DNA of 10,825 nt, taken from assembly GCF_938045595.1 (NCBI RefSeq), contig NZ_CALIBB010000174.1, positions 1 through 10,825 on the forward strand. The letters run 5' to 3'. Source of the stretch: an uncultured Campylobacter sp. Its GTDB lineage: Bacteria; Campylobacterota; Campylobacteria; Campylobacterales; Campylobacteraceae. A program made the translations under genes and the position numbers. Below, piece after piece: positions 1 to 6,036 of this stretch. Numbering within the stretch: the stretch's first letter is position 1; each line of letters opens with the position of its first letter. A model generated the notes under the pieces. It saw only the letters and a list, made by a program, of their open reading frames with translations, was not told where the DNA came from and did not search any database.

Positions 1-170
1 AAAGCCGCCGCCGCAATCGAAACGCTGATATTCAATTTTATATAGGCCGTTACGCTTTGGGTGTCGAATGGCCCAAAACCGGGCGCGCTATTAGAAGATC
101 GAGAGGAGATCGCTCGCCTTAAAAGCGCAATCTGTAGAAGCCTACACCTGCAGCTTAAATTTCACGGAAT
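1..170. other. Leading stretch with no supportable gene
   Basis: I see no convincing gene here. One plus-strand frame reads through bases 1-45 to a TAG stop (ending ...IETLIFNFI) and could be the last 14 codons of a gene cut by the window edge. Another frame is open over 3-122 but is arginine-rich and has no family resemblance. Neither can be confirmed from the fragment. No strong hairpin with a T-run follows the minus-strand gene that ends at 171. Confidence 0.3.
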
Positions 171-1315
171 TTAAACGCGATATAGGCTAAAGCAGCCGTA
201 GTCGGTGCGCACGGCCAAATTTTTGCTACCGTTTGAATTCTCAAATTTCGCCTCGCATCGCTTTACGACGTGCTCCAGCTCAAAGCTAAGCGTCAAATTT
301 GCGCTTTTTAGATCAACGATGTGAGCCTTACCATAGCTGATTATCGCAAGGCGCGAGCCGTCCTCGCTCAGACAAAAATCGCTCGCCTGCGCGCGAGCGC
401 CCTGTAGCCACGCAGGCCCCAGCCGCGAGCCGTCCGCGTCAAGGCAGATTAGCTTATCCGAGTGGCGCTCTTTGCCGAGCAGCGAGCCGTCGGGTAGAAA
501 GCAAATTTTATCCAAAATGCCGGAGCCCCTTTTATCTCGCTTAAAATTTTGCCGCAAGAGCCGTCAAGCGCGCTTAAAATTTGAATCTCGTTTTGCTTGC
601 AACAAAGCGCCAGTCGCGAGCCGTCCGCACTAAGCGCGATGCAAAATATCGGCGTGGAGCTTTTCATTTCGGCCTTATATTGCGTAAGAAGCGAAATTTC
701 GCCGTCTCGCAAAATAAAAATTTGACCGAACATCGCAAACGCCGCCGTCTCGCCCGCTGCGCCCGCAGCACAAACGCGGCTCGTAAATTCTCTATTTCTT
801 TTAAAATTTAGCTCTTTGGAAAGGTCGGCAAACTCGCCCGTTTTTGGATCAAATTTGAAAATAAAATGATCCAAATCCAAAAGTAAAATTTCGCCCGCAC
901 GCTCAGCCTGCCATGCAAGCGGCTTTGGCAGGACGATCTGCTGCTTTACGGCGCCGCTCGCGTCCAGCCTGATGAGAAAATCATCTAGCGCGCCGCCCTC
1001 TTTGTAGCCGCCGCATTTATAGACAAAAAGCTCGCCTTCCGTGCTTGCAAAGGCCAGCGCACCCGTGTATCCGCCGCCGATATAGACGTGCAAACTCGCC
1101 TCACCCGCTTTTGCGCCGCCGTTTTGCAGGACGTAGCCTTTTTTCAGGCTCTCCCACTCCTTTTTCACGCAGGCTTTTTGCGCCTCGTCTATACTAACAA
1201 ACTCCTTTTGTGTCTGCCTAGTTTTGCCGTTTTTGATACTCTCGCTGAGCAAAATTTGACCCTCTACGCGCAAATTTAGGCGGTCACCGCCGCTTAAATT
1301 TATTAAATTTTTCAT
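171..1315 (-). pseudogene. WGR-like / beta-propeller repeat protein, frameshifted
   Basis: Two overlapping minus-strand frames make one protein. The first starts at ATG 1315 behind a good ribosome site (AGGAG, 5-nt spacing) and runs off into a wrong frame near 530. The second carries the matching C-terminal part to the TAA at 171. Adding one base in the AAAAGGGG tract (526-533, minus strand) joins them into 1146 nt, about 381 residues. The N-terminal ~65 residues (EFVSIDEAQKACVKKEW, then LKKGYV) resemble a WGR domain. The rest has propeller-like strands with repeated DGS(R/L) turns on both sides of the break, for example LSADGSRLAL before it and FLPDGSLL, DADGSRL and SEDGSRLAII after it. Function is unknown; in other proteins WGR domains bind nucleic acid or partners. 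It lies 55 bp downstream of mntP on the same strand. The break may be a true mutation or a sequencing error. Family assignment is by eye. Confidence 0.6.
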
Positions 1316-1352
1316 TTTTACTCCTGCGGATTAGTTTTAAAAATTATCGCAA

Positions 1353-1372
1353 AGCGGCACTTAAAAGCCGCT
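1353..1372 (-). terminator. Possible weak terminator hairpin after mntP
   Basis: A perfect 6-bp inverted repeat (AGCGGC / GCCGCT) with an 8-nt loop overlaps the mntP stop codon. On the minus strand it is followed by TTTGCGATAATTTTT, an interrupted T-rich tract. This could attenuate transcription between mntP and the downstream propeller gene. The stem is short and the T-run is broken, so it may not terminate fully. Confidence 0.35.
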
Positions 1373-1925
1373 AAATATCGATAACGCCGAGGTGCGAGAG
1401 CAAAATTTTAACTCCGATTAGGATCAAAATCGCGCCGCCTAAAACGAGCGCCTTTGAGTGCAGGTATTCGCCCGTTAGCTTGCCTGCGTAGCACGCCGCG
1501 ACGCACAGCGCGAAGCAGACGAGCCCGATTACGCAACAGGCGTAGAGGATGTTTATCTCGCCAAAGGCAAAAGTCACGCCCACGGCCATCGCATCGATGC
1601 TGGTGGCGATCGCGCCCAGCACCAGCTCCTTCGTGCTTAGGCGAAGATCTGGCTCGTCCTGCTCGCGGCGGGATTCAATGATCATCTTAATGCCCAAAAA
1701 CGATAAAATTCCAAACGCGACGAAGTGATCGATCTGCGCGATAAATTTTACGAAATTTATTCCCAAAGCGTAGCCTGCAAGCGGCATTATAAACTGAGCT
1801 GCCGCGTAGAAAAACGCGACGCGCGCGATCTGTGCAAATTTGAAATTCGGATATTTCGCGCCGTTTGAGATGCTAAGCGCGACGCTGTCCATCGCAAGCG
1901 CGAAAGCGATGAGTAAAAGCTCCAT
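1371..1925 (-). CDS. mntP: Manganese efflux pump MntP
   Basis: This is an inner-membrane exporter of Mn(II) that protects against manganese overload. The 184-residue length fits the family (about 187). The protein is almost entirely hydrophobic, with about six membrane segments in two homologous halves. Each half opens with the family's acidic motif: LAMDSVALSISNG near residue 10 (D13) and ATSIDAMAVGVTFAFG near residue 107 (D111). The matching aspartates are needed for transport in the E. coli protein. A charged loop (ESRREQDEPD, about 84-93) separates the halves. The ATG at 1925 follows AAAGGG. Two TATAAT boxes lie upstream on this strand. The gene is divergent from the DUF4197-like gene and is followed by the broken propeller gene. 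No long leader is present that could hold a manganese riboswitch. Confidence 0.93.
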   Translation of the reverse strand: MELLLIAFALAMDSVALSISNGAKYPNFKFAQIARVAFFYAAAQFIMPLAGYALGINFVKFIAQIDHFVAFGILSFLGIKMIIESRREQDEPDLRLSTKELVLGAIATSIDAMAVGVTFAFGEINILYACCVIGLVCFALCVAACYAGKLTGEYLHSKALVLGGAILILIGVKILLSHLGVIDI

Positions 1926-1941
1926 ATTTAGCCCTTTTGGT

Positions 1942-1962
1942 ATTATAAAAGCGTTGATTATA
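1942..1962 (-). promoter_or_regulatory. Tandem -10 boxes for mntP
   Basis: The minus strand has two perfect TATAAT hexamers 15 bp apart, at 1957-1962 and 1942-1947, upstream of the mntP start at 1925. The distal one would give a leader of about 25 nt that includes the AAAGGG ribosome site. The proximal one would leave only about 10 nt. No good -35 is seen, which is usual for the Campylobacter housekeeping sigma factor. A 6-bp inverted repeat, GATTAT (1956-1961) / ATAATC (1984-1989), spans the divergent region and could be an operator, but it matches no motif I can name. Confidence 0.5.
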
Positions 1963-1979
1963 CATTAAAATTTTCGAAA

Positions 1980-1985
1980 TAAAAT
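1980..1985 (+). promoter_or_regulatory. Candidate -10 for the DUF4197-like gene
   Basis: TAAAAT lies about 26 bp before the TTG start, with TTGATT at 1954-1959 as a poor -35 (20-bp spacing). TATACA at 1959-1964 is an alternative -10. The AT-rich context makes chance matches likely. Confidence 0.25.
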
Positions 1986-2011
1986 AATCAATCTTTAATT
2001 GGGGAAAAACT

Positions 2012-2641
2012 TTGCTTAAAAAATTAATCCTTTGTTTATTGCCGCTATTTGCAACTGCTAGCTGGGAAGAGGTCGCCGTAAAGGGGCTGGACGTAGTCAT
2101 CAGCGCAAACGTGGGCGATAGCGAAAATTTCAAAAGCTCGCTAAGCACCCTGATCGAGCGCGCTGCGGGCGAATACGAGCGCACGGGCATGCAGGATTAC
2201 GAGCTTGATCTGCCTAGCTACATTACCGAACGCGCAGGCAAAAAGAGCGTCGCCGTGCAGAATATGCAAAGGCTGGCGAGCAAGAAGCTAAGTCTTGCCG
2301 TAGAGCCGATTAAAAAGCTCGTACTTGCTAAAATAAAAGATATGTCCGAAGCCGATACTAAGGCGGTAATGAGCGGCGAGGTGCTATTCAGCCACTATCT
2401 GCGCACCAACGCCTTTGATGAAATTTACGAAATCATTCGCCCTTTGGCGCGTGAACTAGGAACTGACGCGAGCTTTGCTAAAAGCTTTAAAAGTGCCGTC
2501 GGACGCGAGCCTGGAGACGATTTTAGTAGCGAATTTAGCAGCGCCTTCATCAACGAAAGCTTCGATTTTTTAAGCAAAAATGAAAGGGAATTTCGCAAAA
2601 ACTCGGGCGCGATTTTAAACGCCATAAAGACGATCAGATAG
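2012..2641 (+). CDS. Secreted DUF4197-like protein
   Basis: The 209-residue protein begins at TTG, the first start codon after the in-frame stop at 1985. It is preceded by GGGGA (2001-2005) at 6-nt spacing. Residues 1-16 are a classical signal peptide (KK, leucine-rich core, ATA cleavage site before SWEE), so the protein should be periplasmic. The mature part is helical and charged. The stretch from LDLPSYI through VEPIKKLVLAKIKDMSEADTKAVMSGE to HYLRTNAFDEIYEIIRPLAREL follows the order seen in DUF4197 proteins: a long helix, then a [IV]K.MS..DA..[IL]..G-like element, then a Y[FL]R.....L...[IF].P segment. Function is unknown for that family. It ends 43 bp before the transporter gene with no terminator between, so cotranscription is likely. 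The family call is by eye and moderate. Confidence 0.7.
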   Translation: MLKKLILCLLPLFATASWEEVAVKGLDVVISANVGDSENFKSSLSTLIERAAGEYERTGMQDYELDLPSYITERAGKKSVAVQNMQRLASKKLSLAVEPIKKLVLAKIKDMSEADTKAVMSGEVLFSHYLRTNAFDEIYEIIRPLARELGTDASFAKSFKSAVGREPGDDFSSEFSSAFINESFDFLSKNEREFRKNSGAILNAIKTIR

Positions 2642-2684
2642 GCGCGACCGCACTAAAATCTCGGCGAAATTTTACTTTAAATTT

Positions 2685-4430
2685 ATGAAAAATTCTATCT
2701 CGGAGCTCGCGGAAAATTTTAATTTAAAACCCGCTTTAAATTTTATCTCAAATCAGGCGTGCGAGCGCGCAAAGAACACAGCGCCCGGCGGTAAGATAAA
2801 TTTTGCTCCCGCTCTCTGCCTCAAAAGAAATTTCAAATTTCAAGACGAGGCCGCCGGGTTAAATTTTATCAGCGTGCGAAATTTAAAATTTTATCCCACT
2901 TCGGCTGGTTTCGCCGCACGCAATCGTGCCTCGGTCGGTTTTGCCATGCACAGTCTCATCGCGCCCTATTCCGCCCTGCGCGTCAAAAATCTTGAAAGAA
3001 AATCCGCTTTAAATTTCGCGGCTCTTGTGCCAAATTTAAACTCTGCGCAAATTCTGAACTGCGCCGAAAATAAAGCTTTAAATTCCGCAAAAGCCCCCAC
3101 AATAAATCCTTGCGAAAATTCCGCAAGAAATTTCAAACGAAATTTTATGGGAAATTCCACTCATAGCGGCGCAAATAGCGCGAGTTTGCTAAGCCGTGTA
3201 AGCGTCGTAGACGAGCCAAATTTAAGTCCCGCAAAAAGCCTTGATGCAGCTCATACGCGACGCTTAAAGAAAAATTTTACCGAGCTCATTGCAAAGGGCC
3301 ACGGCTCCGCTCATGCACCGCAGGGCTTTAACTATGGTTCCGCGCTAAGCCCCGGCGCTTCGCAAAATTCTAATACTACACAGAATTCTAACTCCGCAAA
3401 AAATTTAAATTCTACGCAAAGCTCGAATTCCGCGCAGAGTTTCGGGCAAAATTCTAGTTCCGCGCAAAGCCGCGCGCAAAACCCCGTTCCGCCTAGCAGG
3501 CTGTGGGATTTGGGACTGCTTTTCGTAGCGATTGTTTGGGGCTGCACCTTCGTGCCGGTTCAGCGCGCGCTGCATAGCGGCGACGTTTTTAGCTTTTTGT
3601 TTTGGCGCTTTTTGGCGGCGAGCATTTTTACCTACCTCGCCTGCCTGCGCTTCGGCGTCAAATTTGACCGCGGCACGATAGGGCGGGGCGTATTTTGCGG
3701 GCTGATGCTATTTTGCGATTTTTCGTGCCAGACCATAGCGCTTGATTATGCGCTATCATCGACAGTGGCGTTTATTTTGGGGCTAAATGTCGTCATCGTG
3801 CCCTTTTTGATGCTTGCGTTTTTCGGCAAAAAGGTCGGTGCGAGCGCCTTTGGCGGTGCGGTCGTGGCGCTTTTGGGGCTGTATTTTTTAAGCGGAGCAA
3901 GCGGCGCGGTGGGATTTGGCATAGGCGAGCGGTTGACGCTGATTTCGGCGTTTGCATACGCGCTTCACATCGTATTTACGGGCGTCTGCGCGCGCAAAAG
4001 CAATCTCTACGGCTTTGTGATCGTGCAGTTTATCTGCGTCTGCGTCTGCGCGCTGATCGCCGCAGTTTTCACTCCTCACGCGGAATTTGAAGGCGAGATA
4101 AAAGTACTTGGAAATTTGATCTTTTCGCCGAGCTTCGATTTCGTTTTCGCGCTAGTTTTGACCTCGATCTTTGCCACCGTCGCGGCGTTTGTGATCCAAA
4201 CGATGGCGCAAAATCGCGGCGTAAGCGAGATAAAAACGGTGCTCATTTTCGCGCTAGAGCCCGTAAGCGCGGGCATTATGGGGTATGCTTTCGGCGAGAA
4301 GCTAAGCGCGCTTCAAATTTTAGGCGCGGCGCTGATACTCGCAGGCATCCTGCTTAGCGAGCTGGGCGGGCTTTTAGGCGCGAAGTTTGCTAAAGATCGA
4401 GCTTGCGAAAAAGCAGACCGAGGCGACTAG
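2685..4430 (+). CDS. EamA/DMT transporter with long low-complexity N-terminus
   Basis: Residues about 273-565 form a standard EamA-family permease of the drug/metabolite transporter superfamily. It has ten hydrophobic segments in two EamA halves, starting at LWDLGLLFVAIVWGCTFVPV and including ALDYALSSTVAFILGLNVV in half one and IFALEPVSAGIMGYAFGEKL in half two. The substrate cannot be told; relatives export amino acids or metabolites. The odd part is residues 1-272: soluble, rich in N, S, A, K and F, with recurrent LNF/NLN/NSA words and degenerate hexapeptide repeats at 227-264. Typical members are about 300 residues, so the protein is nearly doubled. The ATG at 2685 has no clear Shine-Dalgarno. 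Other in-frame starts are ATG 2946, ATG 3147, TTG 3186, and TTG 3510 inside the first membrane segment. Because no ATG lies between 3147 and the permease, at least part of the extension is probably translated. The 3' end overlaps the convergent permease gene by 57 bp. Confidence 0.85.
   Translation: MKNSISELAENFNLKPALNFISNQACERAKNTAPGGKINFAPALCLKRNFKFQDEAAGLNFISVRNLKFYPTSAGFAARNRASVGFAMHSLIAPYSALRVKNLERKSALNFAALVPNLNSAQILNCAENKALNSAKAPTINPCENSARNFKRNFMGNSTHSGANSASLLSRVSVVDEPNLSPAKSLDAAHTRRLKKNFTELIAKGHGSAHAPQGFNYGSALSPGASQNSNTTQNSNSAKNLNSTQSSNSAQSFGQNSSSAQSRAQNPVPPSRLWDLGLLFVAIVWGCTFVPVQRALHSGDVFSFLFWRFLAASIFTYLACLRFGVKFDRGTIGRGVFCGLMLFCDFSCQTIALDYALSSTVAFILGLNVVIVPFLMLAFFGKKVGASAFGGAVVALLGLYFLSGASGAVGFGIGERLTLISAFAYALHIVFTGVCARKSNLYGFVIVQFICVCVCALIAAVFTPHAEFEGEIKVLGNLIFSPSFDFVFALVLTSIFATVAAFVIQTMAQNRGVSEIKTVLIFALEPVSAGIMGYAFGEKLSALQILGAALILAGILLSELGGLLGAKFAKDRACEKADRGD
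3363..3476 (+). repeat. Degenerate 18-bp tandem repeat in the transporter gene
   Basis: Successive 18-bp units at 3363, 3381, 3399 and 3417, a 12-bp partial unit at 3435, a full unit at 3447 and another 12-bp unit at 3465 approximate CARAATTCTAAYTCCGCR. Most begin with CAA or CAG and encode Q-N/S-S-N/S-S/T-A/T. All lengths are multiples of three, so the frame is preserved. Units differ by several bases, which suggests an old expansion rather than an active slippage tract. Confidence 0.75.
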
Positions 4431-5177
4431 GATTATCGAAGCGCCGCTGGTTAGATTGAGCTTAAAGCTCAAAACAAGCCCCGCCGCGCAGAAAAGCGCC
4501 GATAGCGCGCAGCTTATCGCCATCATCGAGCCTAGGCTTTTTGAAATTTTTTCGGCGATGAAGGGCGGGATCGTCATCAGCGAGATCACCAAGATTAGCC
4601 CCACGATCTGAATCGACGCGACCACCGCGAGGCTCGCCATCACTACGAGGACGTAGTAAAAGACGCTCGTATTCACTCCGCGCAGCAGGGCAAATTCCTT
4701 ATCGAAGCTGATCGCTAAAAACTGCCTGTAAAAGCACGCCGTAAGCGCCGCAAATGCCGCGCCGCAAATGCCGATGAAGATTAAATTTTCGTGATTTATA
4801 GCTAAGATCGAGCCGAATAAAAAGCTCATCAGATCGGATTTGTATCCAGGCGTAAGATCGGCAAATATTATCCCCAGTGCCATTCCAAACGCCCATATCG
4901 CGCCGATTACGGCGTCGAAGCGCTCGGTATTTCGCAGCGTGACGTAGGCGATGAGCAGCCCCAAAAATAGCGCAAATACGCTAGCCCCCAGCACTGGCGA
5001 GATGCCTAAAAATAGCGCGATGCCGATGCCGCCGTATGCGCCGTGCGCGATGCCCCCTGCTATGAAGCTCATGCGATTTATCACGACTAAAGAGCCCACG
5101 ACGCCGCAGACTATGCTGACCAAAAGTCCGCCGAGTAGGGCGTTTTGCATGAAATCATAAGATAAAATTTCAGCCAT
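4374..5177 (-). CDS. znuB: ZnuB-like metal ABC transporter permease
   Basis: This is the membrane subunit of an ABC-3 family importer for zinc, manganese or iron. I choose ATG 5177 (267 residues) because AAGGAG sits 7 nt upstream. The frame is open further up, to 5225, but those 16 residues lie inside the ATPase gene and lack a ribosome site. The protein has about eight hydrophobic segments. Family-typical stretches are LLGGLLVSIVCGVVGSLVVI at the start, SFIAGGIAHGAYGGIGIA (the conserved H-A-Y-G-G-I/V region), and VGLILVISLMTIPPFIAEKI near the C-terminal third (matching the family's VG.LLV.ALL..PAA.A element). It overlaps the upstream ATPase by 8 bp (ATGGCTGA), so translation is coupled. The metal cannot be decided from sequence, so the symbol is by family resemblance. 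Its 3' end overlaps the convergent EamA gene. Confidence 0.87.
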   Translation of the reverse strand: MAEILSYDFMQNALLGGLLVSIVCGVVGSLVVINRMSFIAGGIAHGAYGGIGIALFLGISPVLGASVFALFLGLLIAYVTLRNTERFDAVIGAIWAFGMALGIIFADLTPGYKSDLMSFLFGSILAINHENLIFIGICGAAFAALTACFYRQFLAISFDKEFALLRGVNTSVFYYVLVVMASLAVVASIQIVGLILVISLMTIPPFIAEKISKSLGSMMAISCALSALFCAAGLVLSFKLNLTSGASIILVASVCFFASSIFSKLRA

Positions 5178-5937
5178 TTTCGCACTCCTTGCAGCAGCAT
5201 TCGTTAAGAGCGAGATCGACGGCACAAAAGTGCCCGTGTTCGCGTCGCAAGTGATCTAAAAATTCCGCCCTGCCTCCAGGATCGATCTCATGGGTGTGTG
5301 CCGAGCCGTTTGCGACGTAAAGCGCGCGGTTTGCGTAGTTTAGCGCAAGCTGCACGTCGTGGCTGATTAGAATTATGCCGCAGCCGCCCTCGTTTAGGGA
5401 TTTTAAAAGCTCGTAAATTTGAACCTGCCCCATCGTGTCGATGCTCGCTAGCGGCTCATCAAGAAGTAAAATTTTAGCCTTCGCGCACAGCGCCCGCGCG
5501 ATGTAAACGCGCTGTCTCTGACCGCCGCTAAGCTCGCTGATACGGCAGTCTGCAAGGTCTTGCATGCCTACGCGCCCCAGGGCTTGCATGGCTTGCTCGC
5601 GCTCGGATTTAGAGTAAAAGCCGAAAATTTTCTTATCTATCAGCCCCATTAAAACGACTTCGAGCACGCTTATGGGAAAGCTTTTGTTTATCGCTATAAA
5701 CTGCGGCACGTAGCCCATTTGTGCCCTGGCAAGCGCGGGCGATCTGCCTAAAATTTCGATCGTGCCCGAGTTTGGTCGCAATAGCCCCAAAAGCAGCTTT
5801 AAAAGGGTGCTTTTGCCGCCGCCGTTGGGCCCGAAAATCGCTAAAAAATCGCGCAGCTCGTAGTTTAAGTTTATATCTTTTAAAATTTCGCGTTTTTCGT
5901 AAGCAAAGTTTAAATTTCTTATCGTCACGTCCGCCAT
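5170..5937 (-). CDS. znuC: ZnuC-like metal ABC transporter ATP-binding protein
   Basis: This is the cytoplasmic ATPase that drives the metal importer. The start at ATG 5937 gives 255 residues (MADVTIRNLNFAYEKREIL). A longer frame exists up to TTG 6000, but that would place the start upstream of the TTGGCA/TATAAT promoter. All nucleotide-binding elements are present: Walker A GPNGGGKST (36-44), Q-loop VPQ (77-79), signature LSGGQRQR (136-143), Walker B ILLLDEP (156-162), D-loop and H-loop SHD (192-194). The tail is unusual, with H214, H216, H229, H234 and H236 followed by five cysteines in the last 18 residues (C238, C247-C249, C252), a plausible metal-binding patch. A GGGCG-type ribosome site precedes the start. 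No periplasmic binding-protein gene is adjacent in the window. Zinc is the best guess; manganese or iron is possible. Confidence 0.87.
   Translation of the reverse strand: MADVTIRNLNFAYEKREILKDINLNYELRDFLAIFGPNGGGKSTLLKLLLGLLRPNSGTIEILGRSPALARAQMGYVPQFIAINKSFPISVLEVVLMGLIDKKIFGFYSKSEREQAMQALGRVGMQDLADCRISELSGGQRQRVYIARALCAKAKILLLDEPLASIDTMGQVQIYELLKSLNEGGCGIILISHDVQLALNYANRALYVANGSAHTHEIDPGGRAEFLDHLRREHGHFCAVDLALNECCCKECENG
5185..5190 (-). promoter_or_regulatory. Ribosome binding site fixing the permease start
   Basis: AAGGAG on the minus strand lies 7 nt before ATG 5177, inside the 3' end of the ATPase gene. It is the only strong Shine-Dalgarno near the permease N-terminus and argues against the longer open frame. 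Confidence 0.75.
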
Positions 5938-5970
5938 GAACGCCCTTTCGCCTAGATTTTGAAAGCATTT

Positions 5971-6000
5971 ATTATAGCCCAAATTCGGAAAAATTGCCAA
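5971..6000 (-). promoter_or_regulatory. Promoter of the metal ABC transporter operon
   Basis: On the minus strand, TTGGCA (5995-6000) and TATAAT (5971-5976) are 18 bp apart, an unusually complete sigma-70-type promoter for this genome style. Initiation near 5964 would give a leader of about 27 nt to ATG 5937. An imperfect A/T-rich dyad (CAAATTCGG ... CCAAATTTTG, 5980-6006) overlaps the -35 and could bind a metal-dependent regulator of the Fur/Zur type. That is inference only. Confidence 0.65.
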
Positions 6001-6013
6001 ATTTTGCTATTAT
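5984..6013 (+). promoter_or_regulatory. Candidate promoter of the methyltransferase-cytochrome-EAL operon
   Basis: TTCGGA (5984-5989) and TATTAT (6008-6013) are 18 bp apart, with an expected start near 6020 and a leader of about 17 nt to GTG 6037. It overlaps the divergent ABC promoter, so the two units may compete or share an operator. The match is weaker than on the other strand. Confidence 0.4.
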
Positions 6014-6036
6014 TACAAAAAATTTAAAGGCGAGCG

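Noticed and set aside
3..122. Open frame across the left edge (3-122, plus)
   Set aside because: It is Arg-rich with no recognisable motif, and a competing frame ends at 45; the fragment is too short to decide.
526..533. Programmed ribosomal frameshift at AAAAGGGG
   Set aside because: In the zero frame the tract reads ATA AAA GGG, which does not fit the X_XXY_YYZ slippery pattern, and no strong downstream structure was evident. Mutation or sequencing error is simpler.
581..811. Open plus-strand frame of 76 codons
   Set aside because: It is antisense to the propeller gene, very Arg/Lys-rich, with no ribosome site or family resemblance; a shadow of the minus-strand gene.
1926..2011. Manganese (yybP-ykoY) riboswitch upstream of mntP
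   Set aside because: The leader is only about 10-25 nt from the likely -10 boxes and the 86-bp gap shows no multi-stem RNA architecture.
3332..3547. Minus-strand frame rich in EF/AEL repeats opposite the transporter repeats
   Set aside because: Its repeats are just the complement of the plus-strand 18-bp repeat; there is no ribosome site, and the plus frame continues into a real transporter.
5938..6000. Longer ATPase start at TTG 6000
   Set aside because: It lies at or upstream of the best promoter's start site and adds residues with no family match; ATG 5937 has a ribosome site and aligns with ZnuC-type N-termini.
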